A stretch of 64,000 bases of DNA from Cryptomeria japonica (lineage: Eukaryota; Streptophyta; Pinopsida; Cupressales; Cupressaceae). The notes below the pieces were generated by a model. It made no database searches. It was not told the DNA's origin and worked only from the letters and a program-made list of their open reading frames with translations. Shown here in pieces: positions 46,231 through 59,700 of the stretch (its first letter is position 1; every line of letters starts with the position of its first letter). The stretch lies in contig NC_081412.1 in the NCBI RefSeq assembly GCF_030272615.1, forward strand, positions 18,143,932 through 18,207,931, given 5' to 3'. Made by a program: the position numbers and the translations under genes.

Positions 46231-46699
46231 CTGGTTAGAAACTCCTCTTTCCTAAGTATGCATCTCATAATCCTCCACTACACATTTGGGTTGATGCCCT
46301 CTACTCGTAGCCCAATACTCCAGCTCTATTCTTTGGTTGATACCCACCCAAGTATCCTATCTTCTGCAGATCATTTTTTCTTTTTTTCAAACATCATCAT
46401 TTTTTATTTTTTAAACTTCATCCTTGTGCAACTTTACAAACTCCCTTCTACATAAATTGGGTCGATTTATTCTACCTTTTGTTGGGCGATTTTCCCTTCG
46501 ACAACCTCCCTCTCTACGTGCATTCCACTACATGCCTTGTACACTACTTCATACTCAAAAAAATCAAATTTTGGTCTTCCACGTAGCCATGGGTTTAATT
46601 GCACCAATTCCTTCTTCTTGGGCCAATTATGATTCATATTTTTTCATACTACTTCCTCTAAATTATTCCTTCAAATCCATCAATGCTCATGTTCCATTC

Positions 46700-47063
46700 A
46701 TTCTTTCCTTAAGCTTGACAAGTAACATAATTGGTTTTTTTTTTTAAAATTGAAGAATTTATTGACCTTCTTACTCGGTTGAAATGGTTTCCTTGTGATT
46801 ATAAATAAATGTTCTTCTATCCTTCATTGATCATGCACTGAATATTCCTTTCCTAAGCCTCTTTGCATTCCTATTTGCTAGATGCTCCTACATCAAGCAC
46901 ACTTAGTAAAAAAAATTTGAACATAGGCTCACAAAAGTGAAGTTGAGTGATAGAATCACCCTTTGAGATTGTGGACAATTTGTAACAAACTCTATTGCAA
47001 TAGCAATTTCTCATAAAATTATTTATTTTTCCTCTTCTTCCAACATCTACTTGGAGCACTCTC
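46700..47063 (-). mobile_element. remnant of Gypsy-type LTR element L
   Basis: GATGCTCCTACATCA at 46881-46895 is the LTR end shared with elements I and J, and the next 168 bp (46896-47063) match the internal start of J (CATAGGCTCACAAAAGTG). The outer edge of the LTR to the left and the remaining internal part are not resolved. Confidence 0.5.
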
Positions 47064-48059
47064 CATTCTTCTCCATGAAATCTACACTTCACTCTTCTTT
47101 GCCACCATGGAATTTAATCCACTTTCAACCATCCTCATATAGCATGCTTCATTGTGCTACCCTTCAAAACACCTACAGGCAAATTCATGGAAGCAAAAGA
47201 CTTCATTTTTTAGTTTTTCTTCATGCACATCAATTTAATTCTTGTCAATTTCAATAAAATAAGGCATTACCTCCTCTACCACTACTACAACTTCTCTTTC
47301 ACCTTCTACCACAACATCCTCACTTCTCACATCCTCTACTTCATCATACAGATTTTAAAGCCCTTGACTAGGTTGACCACAAATAGAATAAATAATATTA
47401 CATAAATGTGGCCACTTGGACTTAAAATATCCATTCTAGGAAATAGAGAGGATCCAAATGCATCATGACATGTCCTTTCCAAATGATTCCAATGAACCAC
47501 GCACAGTAACACATCCTTGAAAGTTAGCATCAACTAAAACATGCGGATAAACATTAAAGCATGTTAACTAGTCAGCCAAAAACTATCCTCGAATGCAAAT
47601 TACATAATGTGGATCTCCACATGCCACGATGAGACCCAAAAAACTAACCAAAATCATTCTCCAAAGAAAATCCGAACCAAAAGAATACGATCCAAGTGGG
47701 ATACACCATCATGGTCAATACGAAATCAAACTAGCTAACCTAATTGAATTCAAAACATCATGACTCCACTTGCCAATCAATCTATCACTAGAAATTGAAC
47801 AAGAATGTGCTACACAAATGGAATAAACATGGCCTCCAAAGTGTAATACTTGAATGCACATTTCAGAAATCTTCCAAGCATTCTTCGGACCAGTTCTGAG
47901 AGATAACCTCACTGTTAAAAACAACAACAACCAACTCTACCATATGAGCAACAAAGAACCAATAAACTTGATAGTAAAACATAGATAGACCATAAACATT
48001 ATATCTGAAACCAGAATCCATAATATTCATGTACCAGAGGAATGCAAAGCATTCTTTTA
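47064..48059. other. no gene recognised; possible continuation of element L
   Basis: Minus-strand frames of 60-70 codons occur (47930-47715 and others) but have no recognisable motif. Confidence 0.35.
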
Positions 48060-48471
48060 CTAGGACATTAAAATAATTTTTCTACATATTGAAATTTCTT
48101 CTACACTAGCCTTCTGGAAACACCTCAACATCTTCTCCGGTTCATAAAAAATAACCAAGACACTCACTTTTGGACCATCTACAATACATAGTCTCATCAA
48201 TGACAATGTAGGATAGGTTGACATCAATGACAATAGAGCACAAAAACTCAAGTTTCCAAGAATCTCCCAATTTGTCATTGATGGCAACATTACCAACAAC
48301 AAAGACCCCTAAACTTGCAACTGAACTATCCCCTAATTTGTGTATCTCTCCCCATTTAACATCAAGGACAAAGGTAATTCTTCTAAAATATCTTTCCTCC
48401 CTTATTGATAAGACTCTAATAACTACAATGTTCACTGCTTCCCCTGAGAGTGTCACAAACCGTATTTTCAA
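48060..48471 (-). other. unrecognised coding-like segment
   Basis: Overlapping minus-strand frames. The longer (48471-48142, 109 codons) starts MKIRFVTLSGEAVN and includes FVLDVKWGEIHKLGDSS, SLGVFVVGNVAIND and SIVIDVNLSYIVIDET. The alternating hydrophobic pattern is beta-like and protein-like. It may be a fragment of a captured or retroposed host gene, or unknown mobile-element sequence. No domain identified. Confidence 0.25.
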
Positions 48472-49057
48472 GAATATGTTATTAGGAAAATAATGTAGGC
48501 TTTTTGTTTATGAAATAAAAATTGAAATGAATATGAACTTTTATTGTGATGGTAATGCGGTTTGTATGCAAATGTTATGAAATGATTTATGTACTTTACT
48601 CATGTGCATGCAATTACATTGCTAGAATTATTTTTATTGGGGATCATCATTACTGCTGAACTATTGAGTGCAAGTGATGCAGGGATAGGTGAATGTAATG
48701 AAGGCGAGAACATGGCTCGGGTAGAGTTGTCTTAGCTCATGGACTTCGATAGATTAGAGGAATCTCACACACCACAGTAGAAAAGTTATGTTTGTGCAAT
48801 TTTGATTTCATAGATGCATGATTTTGAATTAGAAATGAAATGTTTTGAGTAAATGGTAATTGTTACATTTATTTCGTCTATAAGGGTGAAAATTAGTTTG
48901 ATATTTTGAAAAAGAGTTAAGTGATTTAACGACTTAACGTTCTTTATAAAAGATGATTTAATGTTCTTAGTATAGGAGAATATAATTTTATTAATGATTG
49001 TTGTCTTTACAATTATATGAATTTCGTATGCATGTTAGTTCGATAATTACGATTTGA

Positions 49058-49061
<4 letters not shown>
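48472..49061. other. no gene recognised
   Basis: AT-rich. No motif or repeat noted. Confidence 0.5.

Positions 49062-49135
<74 letters not shown>
49062..49135. repeat. uninterrupted (CA)37 microsatellite
   Basis: 74 bp of pure CA dinucleotide. Confidence 0.98.
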
Positions 49136-49137
<2 letters not shown>

Positions 49138-49316
49138 AGGTGACTTTGAATTATGTGTATTTATTTTAAATTATGCTTAAGTGATTATTTTATCATTAGA
49201 TAATCTTGTCAATTCGAAATAATGTATTTTTTATTATACATATATATATAATTTAGATTATATATCTTATTTTTAATAGATTTCTTTAATATAAAATGTA
49301 ATTTATAATAGTCATG

Positions 49317-49320
<4 letters not shown>

Positions 49321-49363
<43 letters not shown>
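49321..49363. repeat. (AT)n microsatellite
   Basis: 43 bp of pure AT. Shorter AT runs lie nearby at 49240. Confidence 0.97.
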
Positions 49364-49369
<6 letters not shown>

Positions 49370-52116
49370 CTAAAAGGTGGTGGGTTTTTAAGTTATCGAC
49401 ATAGTAAAGCTAATGGTCGAGCCGATTTAACTGGGTGACTTGGCACCCCATGACCGATAGTAGGAAGTGGTCAACCTGGCACCCCATGACTATAGTGAAC
49501 GACAGAGGGTGGTCGATCGGGAGACTTTGCAGGTCGATGGTCGAAGGACTAAGAGACGTGGAAATGAAGGCATTGAACCCCATGAGGTAAGTGCATCTGC
49601 ACTAATATCTCACGCCTACAGTTAAAAAAAATATTAGCTAAGTTCGAGAAGATAGGTAGACATGGAAAGGAGGTGAGCAGATTTGTCAGATGTTTAAAAC
49701 AATAGATGCAAACTTTGTCAACATGTATGCAATCCATTAGAGTTCTAAATATTTTAGAACTAAAAGAACTTTAAGACTAACACTGATGTCGAAGATGTGG
49801 CTAAGTTAAAGCCAAGAGAACAAAAACCAATGTAGGATAAGAATAGTATAAATAGTAGTGAAGGCTCGATAGAAAAGAGAACAAGAACGACAAGCGAAGA
49901 GCAGAAAAGATATAAAAGAAAGAATAGAGAGAAAAGATTAGGGAAGGAAAGAGAAGAAAGAAAAAATAGTGAGGATATAGAGGATAGTGTTGGTAGAAGA
50001 AGCGACAGATAGAGAAGAGGAGAGCGATAGAAGGTTATTAAAGAGTATAGATGGAGAGAAGTAGGCAAATTTGAGCAAGGAAAGCAAGTCAATCACCTCA
50101 AAGTAGTAACAAGAACATAAGGAGGTAGGCTCTAATTTAATTCTTTGGTCATTATGCACTTAGAAATGATAGTAAGTGTGTCATGAAGTAATACAAAGTT
50201 TATGAAGTGTGAGATTCTGCAAGAATTGAGAATCAAGCAAGATCTGATGTCGGTCGTAGATCACATCCAACTTCTCAAGCAATGGATGATCAAAGATGAA
50301 AATAGCTTAATGAAGATAATTTCCATATGAGAGATAAATAGAGACAAAGAAGAGAATTTGGAGAAGACTCTCACTGAGCTATCACTGAACTAGTGAAGGT
50401 AAGAGTATAGTTCCTATTATATAGAAAAATATAAGCATATACATCCAAGGGGTGCATTAACTCCTATTCCCCATAAAAATGGGAGGTTTTACCTTCTTGG
50501 TAAATGCCAAAACATGTGGCATAACATCCTTACATGAAGATAGGAAAGGAGTTGAGAAAGTTGGCACATAAGGCCAAAAGAGGGTGTGTAACCCAACTAC
50601 CCCATAACCCACTTAGGAAATGACAAAATAGTGGTTATGAGAGGTGGCACAACAAGCCAAAAGAGGGTGTGTAACTCAACTACCCATGTGAGGTGGAGAG
50701 TTACACATGTAGCTGAAGTATTTCACCACGTGTCCTCATATAAACGACTCCTATTAACCTAAGCAAGCTTAAATAATATATGTGTAGGAAAAATAAATAC
50801 CTCCTAACATAAGGAAAATAAAAAATCTACACTAACATGAAGTAGATTAGAATGGAGTTTCATTGATACAATCCATGTTAGAATAAAATTGCTTGAAACT
50901 TTCTTTTGAATAGTCATATAGGGAAATGCATCATGAGGTGCCATTTGATAAAGTGATTATTAAACATGCACGGTAGATGCTAAAGAATGGTAGGAAGTGC
51001 ATGATAGGTTGCATTAGTTAATCTCTAAGAATGTGTACTCATTATATTTCAAATCATATGTAAGGATTCATACATGTGCTACATCTTCTTTCTTAAAACT
51101 TAGTTTTGATTTATTTTTTAGTTTATCCATGAAAGAATGTTTGTTTATCAAATATGCGTGATTGCTTATCAATGAAAGATTGTTATCAAATATGTGTGAT
51201 TGTTTATCCATGAAAGAGTGTTTGATCTATGATAGAAAATAATAGTAAGGTGATGTTGTTATCTTTATTCAATAAAAGATTGTCTTCTTCATGAATTTGT
51301 ATTTTGAATTTATATGAACCAAGCTAGATAGGCTTGTGTATGGGGAAAGTTACCTTCCAGGACGAGTACCAAATATGGAAATCATAGAGAGAATTGTTTC
51401 CTTTTCCAAACTATCTTTCTTGCTATGCATGGCATTATACTCGACTGAGTAATCAATTGAATAAACCATTGAAATAGATGGAATTCTTTTATTTATGCTC
51501 TCTACCATATTCTTGATTGATCTTGCTTGTTTCTTAATAAAATTAGAAAAATAAAAATGCATGTGTATCATCTAGGCACGCACTAGATTCCATCTTGCCT
51601 TTTGAATACTTTTTGCTAAGCAATTCGTGTAGGGTCGGGTATTCTTGATTGATTAAGAATTCCGGGGAAGCGTAAGCTTCAAGGTTGGGTAGAAAAAGAA
51701 CCTGATTCTTGTTCTCATCTTCATTCAAAGGATTGAAATGAAGCAGCTCAGATTGGAGATCAAAGGACTCATCTCTCTTTCTTTTATGTTTGAAATTATA
51801 CTTATGTCCATAGAAAGCCTAAGAATTGTATAAAGATATGTATTGAGATATTTCTACATTTCATTGCTTATGAAATTTCTTTATCTTCTATTGAAATCTA
51901 TTGATTGTTATTTTGATTATAAAGCTTGGGATAAATTGATGTTTGAAATAGACTTATTAACTGATTTATGAGTTTATCTAAGAATAAAGAGTAAGTTATG
52001 TCTTATTTTATTATAGAATAATTTATGTCTTTACAGAGAGAAGCCACCACATTAGTCTAGGAGTAAAAGATAAACTTTAGAATTCCCTATGGATAGATGC
52101 ATCATCTAAATGCATC
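49364..52116. other. no confident gene; purine-rich tract and local repeats
   Basis: 49400-49500 holds two copies of TGGCACCCCATGAC. 49850-50050 is strongly AG-biased. 50555-50700 holds two copies of AAGCCAAAAGAGGGTGTGTAAC-type sequence about 85 bp apart, and 51125-51230 holds two loose copies of TATCCATGAAAGA.TGTTTG. A minus-strand frame at 51728-51543 (FLPNLEAYASPEFLINQEYP) is coding-like but short. I cannot name any of it. Confidence 0.4.
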
Positions 52117-53045
52117 TAGTTTTTAAAAGGAGGGGCAATAACCCCCAACTTATTTTGGAGATACTCAAAGGTATCCTTCATCGACACCTTAGTTAAGATA
52201 TTGCAATTTGTTCTTTAGTAGGTACATACTCCAATCTGACTTCCTTCTCTAAAATCTTCTCTCTTAAGAAATAATTTTAAATTGCAATATGTTTAATCCT
52301 TGAATGGATTACCAAATTCTTTTAAGTGTTAATAGCACTTGTATTATAACACAAAATAAGAATTTATTCATCATGCACTACCTTGATATATTATAAAGTT
52401 CATTTCATCCACATGACCTAAGTGTATCAAGATATTGCTGAAATTTATTCAGCCTCTACAGTAGATAATGATACTAAATCTTGTTTCTTACTCAACCAAG
52501 AGACCAATCTATCTCCCAAGAAAAATGCACAACCACTTGTACTTCTTCTATCATTTACATATCCAGAACAACGTGAAATCATCATCCGTATTATATCATA
52601 ACCCATAATCTAAAATCCATTTCAAATATCTGAATATCCTCTTCACTACTTGATCATGAGATTTCTTAGGACTAGCCTGATATCTATCCACCAAACAAAC
52701 AACCTACATAATATCTGGTCTTGAATTTTTCAAATACAATAATCCTTCACCCATAGATCTATACCTTTTCTAATCAACATTTAGAGATCCATCATCCTTT
52801 CTTAACTTACAACTAGTGACCATAGGGGTAGCAATTGGTTTATAATTATCCATCTCAAACTTCTTTAACAATTCTTTGATATACCTGATTAGAGAAATAA
52901 AAATTTCTTTTTTCTTGATTGAGTAACTTGTAGACTAAGGAAACTTGATAATTCACCTATCGTAGACATCTCAAATTCCTTTTGTATCTCTTAGACAAAC
53001 TTGCTACATATACTATCATCTCCTTCAAATATGATATCATCATCA
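52117..53045 (-). pseudogene. Copia element E: RT C-terminus and RNase H, truncated
   Basis: Minus strand reads from DDDIIFEGD (the YVDD RT active-site region, at 53045) through GCAFFLGDRLVSWLSKKQD and LVSLSTVEAE (RNase H, near 52540-52449) to FEYLQNKLGVIAPP and TAG at 52117-52119. The order and motifs are those of Copia RT/RNase H. It is full of stops and small shifts. The 5' side ends exactly where the TGTTGG of element D begins (53046), in the middle of the RT active-site block. The rest of E should therefore lie beyond the far LTR of D, outside the window. Confidence 0.85.
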
Positions 53046-54259
53046 TGTTGGCATTTTGGAGGAATTAATTATGTGTTGCATTGATGTTTTGTCATTAATG
53101 TCAACACTAGCTATTTTGGTTGTCTACCAAGTTCTGGTAGATTGGTTGATTTATGATGTTTATCTGGAGAGCGTCTCCGGTATGCTCCGGTTTGTGGAAT
53201 TGGTTTGGTTTGATCATTTATGTGGTTCAGGTGTGTATCTCATTCATTTGGTTCAAGATTTAATGAACCAGAAGCTATCTTTTGTTCTAGTAAGCCTTTT
53301 GATTACCAGTAACAATTTTACCGACAAAACTTTGTTGAAGATCCTTTGATGCATTTGATAAGTGGTGTTGGTACAGCTTCTAGGAGGTTACCGGGATGCT
53401 AATGATTATCTTGTTCATGTTCCAGTTAATTTGTGGTGTTGTATTTGGCTTATGGCGACCTATTTTTGGTCTGGTATTATCTTCCTTAGGTTATGGATTG
53501 GTTTATGTAACGTGTTGGTGGATGATCCCGATGTGTTACCGGTTGGATTTTATTGATTGGTTTATGTTCTTTCGGCTCTAGGATGACTTGGGTTATCATT
53601 GGTTTGCGGGATTATGTAATGGATTTATTGTATTATCTTTTTGGTGGTCGATCTAATTGTTTAGGTCCCGGGTTAGTATAAATATGATGTAAGATTTCTT
53701 TGTGGTATGGTTTATGGGATTATCTGTGTGAGAAGAATGTTGTAATCATATGCAGAGGTTTTGGTCAATCATAGGTAATCAAATTGGGTTTGTGTAAGAG
53801 GTTTAAGACCTCTAGTATTGAGCATAACCGAAACTGTACTCAAGCATAGGAGATGTTATTCTTACAGTTCATTCTTCTTTTTGGATTGTGGTATGAAGAT
53901 CTTTTGTAGGTAGTGAGGCTCTTTTGTGATGAGTAGTGTGCTCTAGGTAGTTTGCCTTCCTGCATGTGCATGCCCCTTATTGTAATAACATACTTACTAC
54001 ATAAGTATTATCTGATTGTGGGTAGGCTTCCCACCGTGGTATTTCCCTTTATCCGGTTTTCCACGTACAAATATTGGTGTTATGTTTTGTGTATGGATGG
54101 TAAATGTGTTATGGTTTATGTTTGTGCTTAATTGATATATCTGCTATTCCAATATTTAATTCATGCATTATGGTAAAAGGTTTTAAGTGCTTAAAATTTC
54201 ATTATCTATTGACAACTGATTCACCCCCTCCTCTCAGTTGTCCATTGGTTATCCTAACA
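53046..54259 (+). repeat. 5' LTR of Copia element D
   Basis: Ends TGTTGGCATTTTGG ... ATCCTAACA, 1214 bp. It carries the two-stem hairpin: arms CGTGG 54035-54039 and CCACG 54061-54065, with only a weak inner stem. A C-rich ATTCACCCCCTCCTCTCAG lies near the 3' end, as in C. Confidence 0.82.
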
Positions 54260-54261
54260 AT

Positions 54262-54273
54262 TGGTATTAGACC
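54262..54273 (+). promoter_or_regulatory. primer binding site of element D
   Basis: TGGTATTAGACC, a two-to-three-base variant of TGGTATCAGAGC, two bases after the LTR. Confidence 0.75.
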
Positions 54274-54315
54274 CAGGTTCTCTTTGCAAAAGCTTAACTG
54301 CTTGAGGAAGATCCT

Positions 54316-55784
54316 ATGGCATCTAATCATTTGACTTCAACTGCTTATTGGAAGGATAGTCCTAGGCTTGAAGGAAAAAATTATAGTGTATGGAAGCTTC
54401 GAATGGAGACTCATCTGAAATGTTTTAGCAAATAGATTTGGGAGATCACTGAGAAAGGATGTACTCCTTATGATCCAGCATCTAGCAATCCTCCTCCGAC
54501 AAACTTGGATAAGAAAATTGAAAATGACTGTAGAGATAGAGAAGCCCTTTTGAGCACCCTTTCAGATCAACAAGTTATGGGATTAGCTAACAAATCATCT
54601 GCAAAAGCTACATGGGATAAGTTGGAGACTTTGAATGAAGGTGACCCTACTGTTAAAATTACTAAACTTGATGGTTATCGGGTGATGCATGAGAACCTGA
54701 AAATGGAGGAAGATGAAAAAATTGTTGCTTTTATGGAGAGCGTCAATGAAATTGTAATGGGAATTCAATGTTGTGGTGGACCTATGAGTGAAGATGAGAT
54801 TTTTTCTAAAGTATTGAGAGCTTTTCCACCGGCTTACAAGATGAAGGCTACTACAATTAATGAATTGTGAACAATGTCTAACTCTTCTATTAGTAGGGAT
54901 ATTTTGGTTGGAAAGTAATCTACTTTTGAGCTTTAGGAATTTGGTCCTCCTATAGCTGCAAAGACTGAATCTGCTTTTCATGCATCTACATCATCAACTA
55001 GCAAGAGTGATTGGAGAGATTTATATGCAAAGGAACTAGAGGATATGAAGAAAGAAGATGAAGAGCTCGAGCAACTTGAAGTCTTATTTTCTAGAAGGGT
55101 ACCTAAAGGTCCGACAGGAATTAAGTATGAAGGAAAATCACCTTTTAAATGTTTTTCATGTAATAAGATAATTCATTTTGCATCTAGATGTCTTGAAATA
55201 AATTCAAGATTTGAAGAGAGAGATAGAAGATCTTTTAAGCCTAACCATGAATATCAGAACAAGCATAAGTATAGGAGAAACAAAGACAAATCATGCTACT
55301 ATGCTAATGAGGAAGGTGTGACTGATGATTCTGATGATGAACCGACACAAGATTCAGCTAGTGGATTCAACAATGGAAAGGAATGGGTATTCTTGGCTAT
55401 CAAGAAAGATGCTCCGGAACTTGTTATTCAAAATTAAGAGAAGGCCATTGCTCCTAAAGTTGAAGACAAGGATGAATGGGTGATAGATAGAGAATGCTCA
55501 CATCATATGACTGGAGACAAAAGGAAGTTTCTATTTTTGCAAGAGTTTGATGGTGGTCGAGTTAGATTTGGAGATGATAAAGAATGCATGATCAGAGGAA
55601 GAGAAACTATATCATTGGATTGTAAGCATAACACTGATAATGTCTATTATGTGGAAGGTTTAATGCATAATCTTTTGAGTATAGGACAGTTGGTGGATAA
55701 GGGATTTCAATTACAGTTCAAGGATGGAAAATGAAAAATTATCAATAGATCTGGATTGAAGATTGCAACCGGTACTCAGACTAA
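54316..55784 (+). pseudogene. gag and protease of element D, with nonsense codons
   Basis: ATG 54316 (MASNHLTSTAYWKDS) follows the leader CTTGAGGAAGATCCT. One frame is kept throughout, broken only by stops at 54433, 54868, 54916, 54934, 55435 and 55732. Domains: LEGKNYSVWKLRMETHL (DUF4219-like start), a UBN2-type gag core (ATWDKLETLNEGD), an intact CCHC knuckle CFSCNKIIHFASRC near 55150, and the protease start WVIDRECSHHMTGDK. The protease DSG triad is replaced by DRE. The frame ends where element B was inserted, after IATGTQTN. All changes look like point decay, so the copy was intact when it landed. Confidence 0.88.
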
Positions 55785-56658
55785 TATAAGGAAGTTAAGT
55801 AACGGAAACAACTTCCTACACTAACCTTGAGAGGAGGATAATGCAAAACTTTTTCAGATAGTTACAATAGTTATAGAAAATAGAAATAGACATAATAACA
55901 TTCATACCACAACACAGTGATTTACGTGGGGAAAACCCTTTCGGGAGAAAAACCCCACACTCCAAAAGCAGCTCAATATTTTATTTAGCAATCAAAATAG
56001 ATTACAATATACTTGCAGAGCAAGCTCTTTGTAGGAGTACCACTAATCAGAGATTCAGAGGCAACTCAATAGCCATAAGACTCTTACATACAACCTCTAT
56101 CTCACACACCTCATATATAGGAGATACAATACAAGAAACCGTCAAATGGTATTACAAAACCATGGGCTAAAACCACCCAATGAGGTGTAGCCGACCTTAT
56201 CTCCCTTCTAGATTCCCTATGACATGTGCTTCTCCCTTTTACAGCTCATTTATGTGTCCAATACAAAATTATTTTTCCTACTTCAGGAGTACAAACTTTC
56301 GGAGGCCATAACTTGAGAACCGGGTGTTCGATTGACGAACCGTTTGAAGCGTCGGAAAGCTCACAAAGTTCTCTATCACCTCGTAACCTGCTACGCCATT
56401 TATGCCCACTTTTTAGGACGTTTTAGAGCCTATAAATCCCTCAAAATTAAGTGTAAACATTTTATCGCACCCCTCCAAAATGGAAATTTTAATATCTTCA
56501 AAACCGGCTGTGATCTTGCGACGAAACTTTACCGGAATGCTTATCTAACCAACTAGAAGCTTCAGGGAGAATTTTGCACCATTTCGTGCTCAAATGAAAA
56601 CTTACTAGAAATAGTAACCTCAAATAAATGCAAGGTTGAGACACCATTTTTCCCAACA
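55785..56658 (-). repeat. 3' LTR of element B
   Basis: Plus-strand ends TATAAGGAAG ... TTCCCAACA; the terminal TG has become TA. It contains the hairpin sequence at about 55925-55957 (GTGGGG / CCCCAC arms, CCC-TTTC-GGG on the plus strand). Confidence 0.93.
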
Positions 56659-56672
56659 AATCTCCCACTTGT
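56659..56672 (-). promoter_or_regulatory. polypurine tract of element B
   Basis: Minus-strand ACAAGTGGGAGATT next to the LTR, as in element A. Confidence 0.75.
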
Positions 56673-56713
56673 CGAACACCTTGCAAGAGCAAAGGGAGTA
56701 TCAACACAATAAA

Positions 56714-59700
56714 TCAATTCCTAGGGGCCATGAGGCCCATAGACTCCGAACACCATTTGAACTTCTCTCTGCTCACAGCCTTAGTTAAAGCATCTGCAAC
56801 ATTCATCAAAGTTTCTGCCTTAACCAACTTCACCTTACCATCTTCGACCATATCTCTAACAAAATGATACTGAACATCAATATGTTTGGTCCGGGCATGA
56901 AATGTAAGGTTCTTAGCTAGGCAAATTGCACTCTGACTATCATAGTAAATTGTCACTGTACCTTGTTTTATTCCAATATTTGAACACAGTCTCTTAAGCC
57001 AAATGGCTTCTTTACAAGCATGAGTAGCTGCCATATACTCTGCTTCAGTAGTGGATAAAGCAACCACAACCCGTTGCTTACTCATCCAACTAATTGCACC
57101 ACCAAACAAAGTAAACACATAAGCACTAGTGGATCTTCTGCTATCAATATCACCTGCCCAATGTGAATCCACATAACCATGGATATCAAGAGAAGTCATG
57201 TCTCCAACTGAATTACCATGATAACACAAAGAATACTCTGAAGTACCCTTCAAATATTTGAAGACTCTTTTGACTGCATCCCAATGAACTTTACCAGGAT
57301 TAGACATATATCTAAAGAGTACTCCCACTGCTTGGGCAATGTCTGGTCTAGTATAGACCATAGCATACATCAAGCTTCCAACTATACTCTGGTAAGGCAT
57401 TCTGCTCATGTCTTCCATCTCTGATGGGGATGTAGGACAATCTAAAACAAATAGTTTCATTCCAATTGTAAAAGGAACACTCAAAGGTCTACAATCCTGC
57501 ATGTTGAACCTCTGTAACACTGAATTCACATACTTGCTCTGGCCTAGCCATAGCTTTCTGTTCACTCTATCTCTTCTAATTTCCATCCCAAGAATGTGCT
57601 TTGCTACACCAAGATCTTTCATTTCAAATTTAGCAGCGAGCTGAGACTTTAGTTCTGAAATCACACCTTTCCCTTTACCAATGAATAACATATCATCAAC
57701 ATACAATGCAATGAATAGGAAATGATCACCATCAGATTTATAATAAACACAATGATCTGATTTAGAACGCTCAAATCCCAAACTCAACACATATGTATCA
57801 AATTTTTGGTACCACATCCTAGGACTCTGTTTGAGGCCATACAAAGATTTCTTCAATTTACAGACCAAATTACTTTTGCCTTTCACCACATAGTGCTCTG
57901 GCTATGTCATATAAATATCCTCCTCCAAATCACCATGAAGGAAAGCAGTTTTCACATCCATTTGCTCAACCTCTAAATCATAAGCAGTAGCAATAGAAAG
58001 CAAAAATATAATGGACGTCATTTTTGCAACAGGAGAAAATATCTCACCATAATCAACACCCTCAACTTGAGAGTAGCCTTTTGCAACCAACCTTGCTTTA
58101 TACTTCTTAATGCTTCCATCTAAACCAATCTTTTTCTTGAACACCCATTTACAACCAACAGGTTTTCGTCCTTTAGGCAATGGTACAAGATCCCATGTAT
58201 CATTCTTTTTCAAAGCTACCATTTCTTCTTCCATAGCAATCTTCCAGGATTCTGCATCATTCATACCTAATGCCTCTTCTACAAATTTCGGTTCATCCAC
58301 ATTAGTATTCAAAGAAAAAATACATCTCCAATCATCAGGTGAATACCTTTCAGGTGGTTGTCTATGTCTTGTAGACCTTCGAACAAGTTGAGTTGGAGGT
58401 TCTTCCTCCTCTTCTGAAGATTCAGATCTAGACGAGCTCTCCTCAACTTCTTGCCTATCTAGGGGTCTCAATTCAACTCTTTTAGGTGTAGAAGGAAGTT
58501 GAATCACATCTTCTTTTTTAGTCTATTCTGACTATAATGTAACAAAAGAAGACTTAATTTCTCTGAAAATAACACTTCTACTATAAATTACCTTTTGTGC
58601 AACAGGGTCCCAAAGCTTGTATCCTTTCACACCATAGCTGTACCCGATGAAGATACATTTCACAACCTCATTCTCCAACTTTGTCCGCTTCTCCTTTGGC
58701 ACATGTGCATATGCCTTGCAACCAAAAACTGTAAGATGTCTCAATGAAGGCTTGTGACTTGACCATGCTTCCATAGGTGTTTTATCAACAAGAGCTGATG
58801 TAGGAGACCTGTTAATCAGGTAGCAAGCAATGGCAACAACTTCAGCCCAAAACTTTTGTTCGAGATAAGCACCACTCAACATACTCCTAGCCTTCTCCAT
58901 CAGTGTCCTGTTCATTCTTTCTGCAACTCCATCCTATTGTGGAGAATATGGAGTTGTCTTCTACTTGTTAATTCCACAGTCTTTACAGAATCTATCAAAA
59001 TCATTAGAGCAAAATTCACCGCCATTATCAGTTCTCAAACATTTTATTTTCTTTCCAGTCTACAACTCAACCATTGCTTTAAATTCTTTAAAACGACTAA
59101 AAACTTAAGATTTACTCTTTAAAAAATATACCCATTTCCTTCTACTAAAATCATCATTAAATGAAACATAATATGTAGATTTTCCAATCGAAGGGACATC
59201 TACTGGACCAAACACATCAGAATGAATAAGATCCAAGACACCACAAGTTTTATGAGAACTCGAGTAAAATTGAACATGGTTTTGTTTTCCATAAATGCAA
59301 TGCTCACAGAAATCAAAGTCAAGATTACAATCATTCAAACCTTCAACAAGGTTTTTATTTTTCAAGGTCCTTAGACCCTTTTCTCCAATGTGGCCAAGAC
59401 TCTGGTGCCATAACATAGTCTTCTCTGTAGGTAACTTTGCTTCAAAAGAAAGAGCACCCTTAGGTACCCAAAAACCATTTCTATCTGCTGAAGGTGAAAC
59501 CTTCAAATCTTCCAGTGAAGTATCTACAGATTTACTTTTTACAGAAGTGCTATTACACTCAACAGTGTATGCTTCAAGCTTATACAAAGTGCCAAACCTG
59601 ACACCTCTAGCAATTACCATAGCACCCTTAATCATCTTACATCTTGCTTCATAAAAGACTACCTGCACACCCGCATCTATCAGTTTGCTCACAGATAACA

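Noticed and set aside
49760-50159. Ser/Leu/Phe-rich minus-strand frame of 110 codons
   Set aside because: Opposite strand of an AG-biased tract. No motif, and compositional bias explains the open frame.
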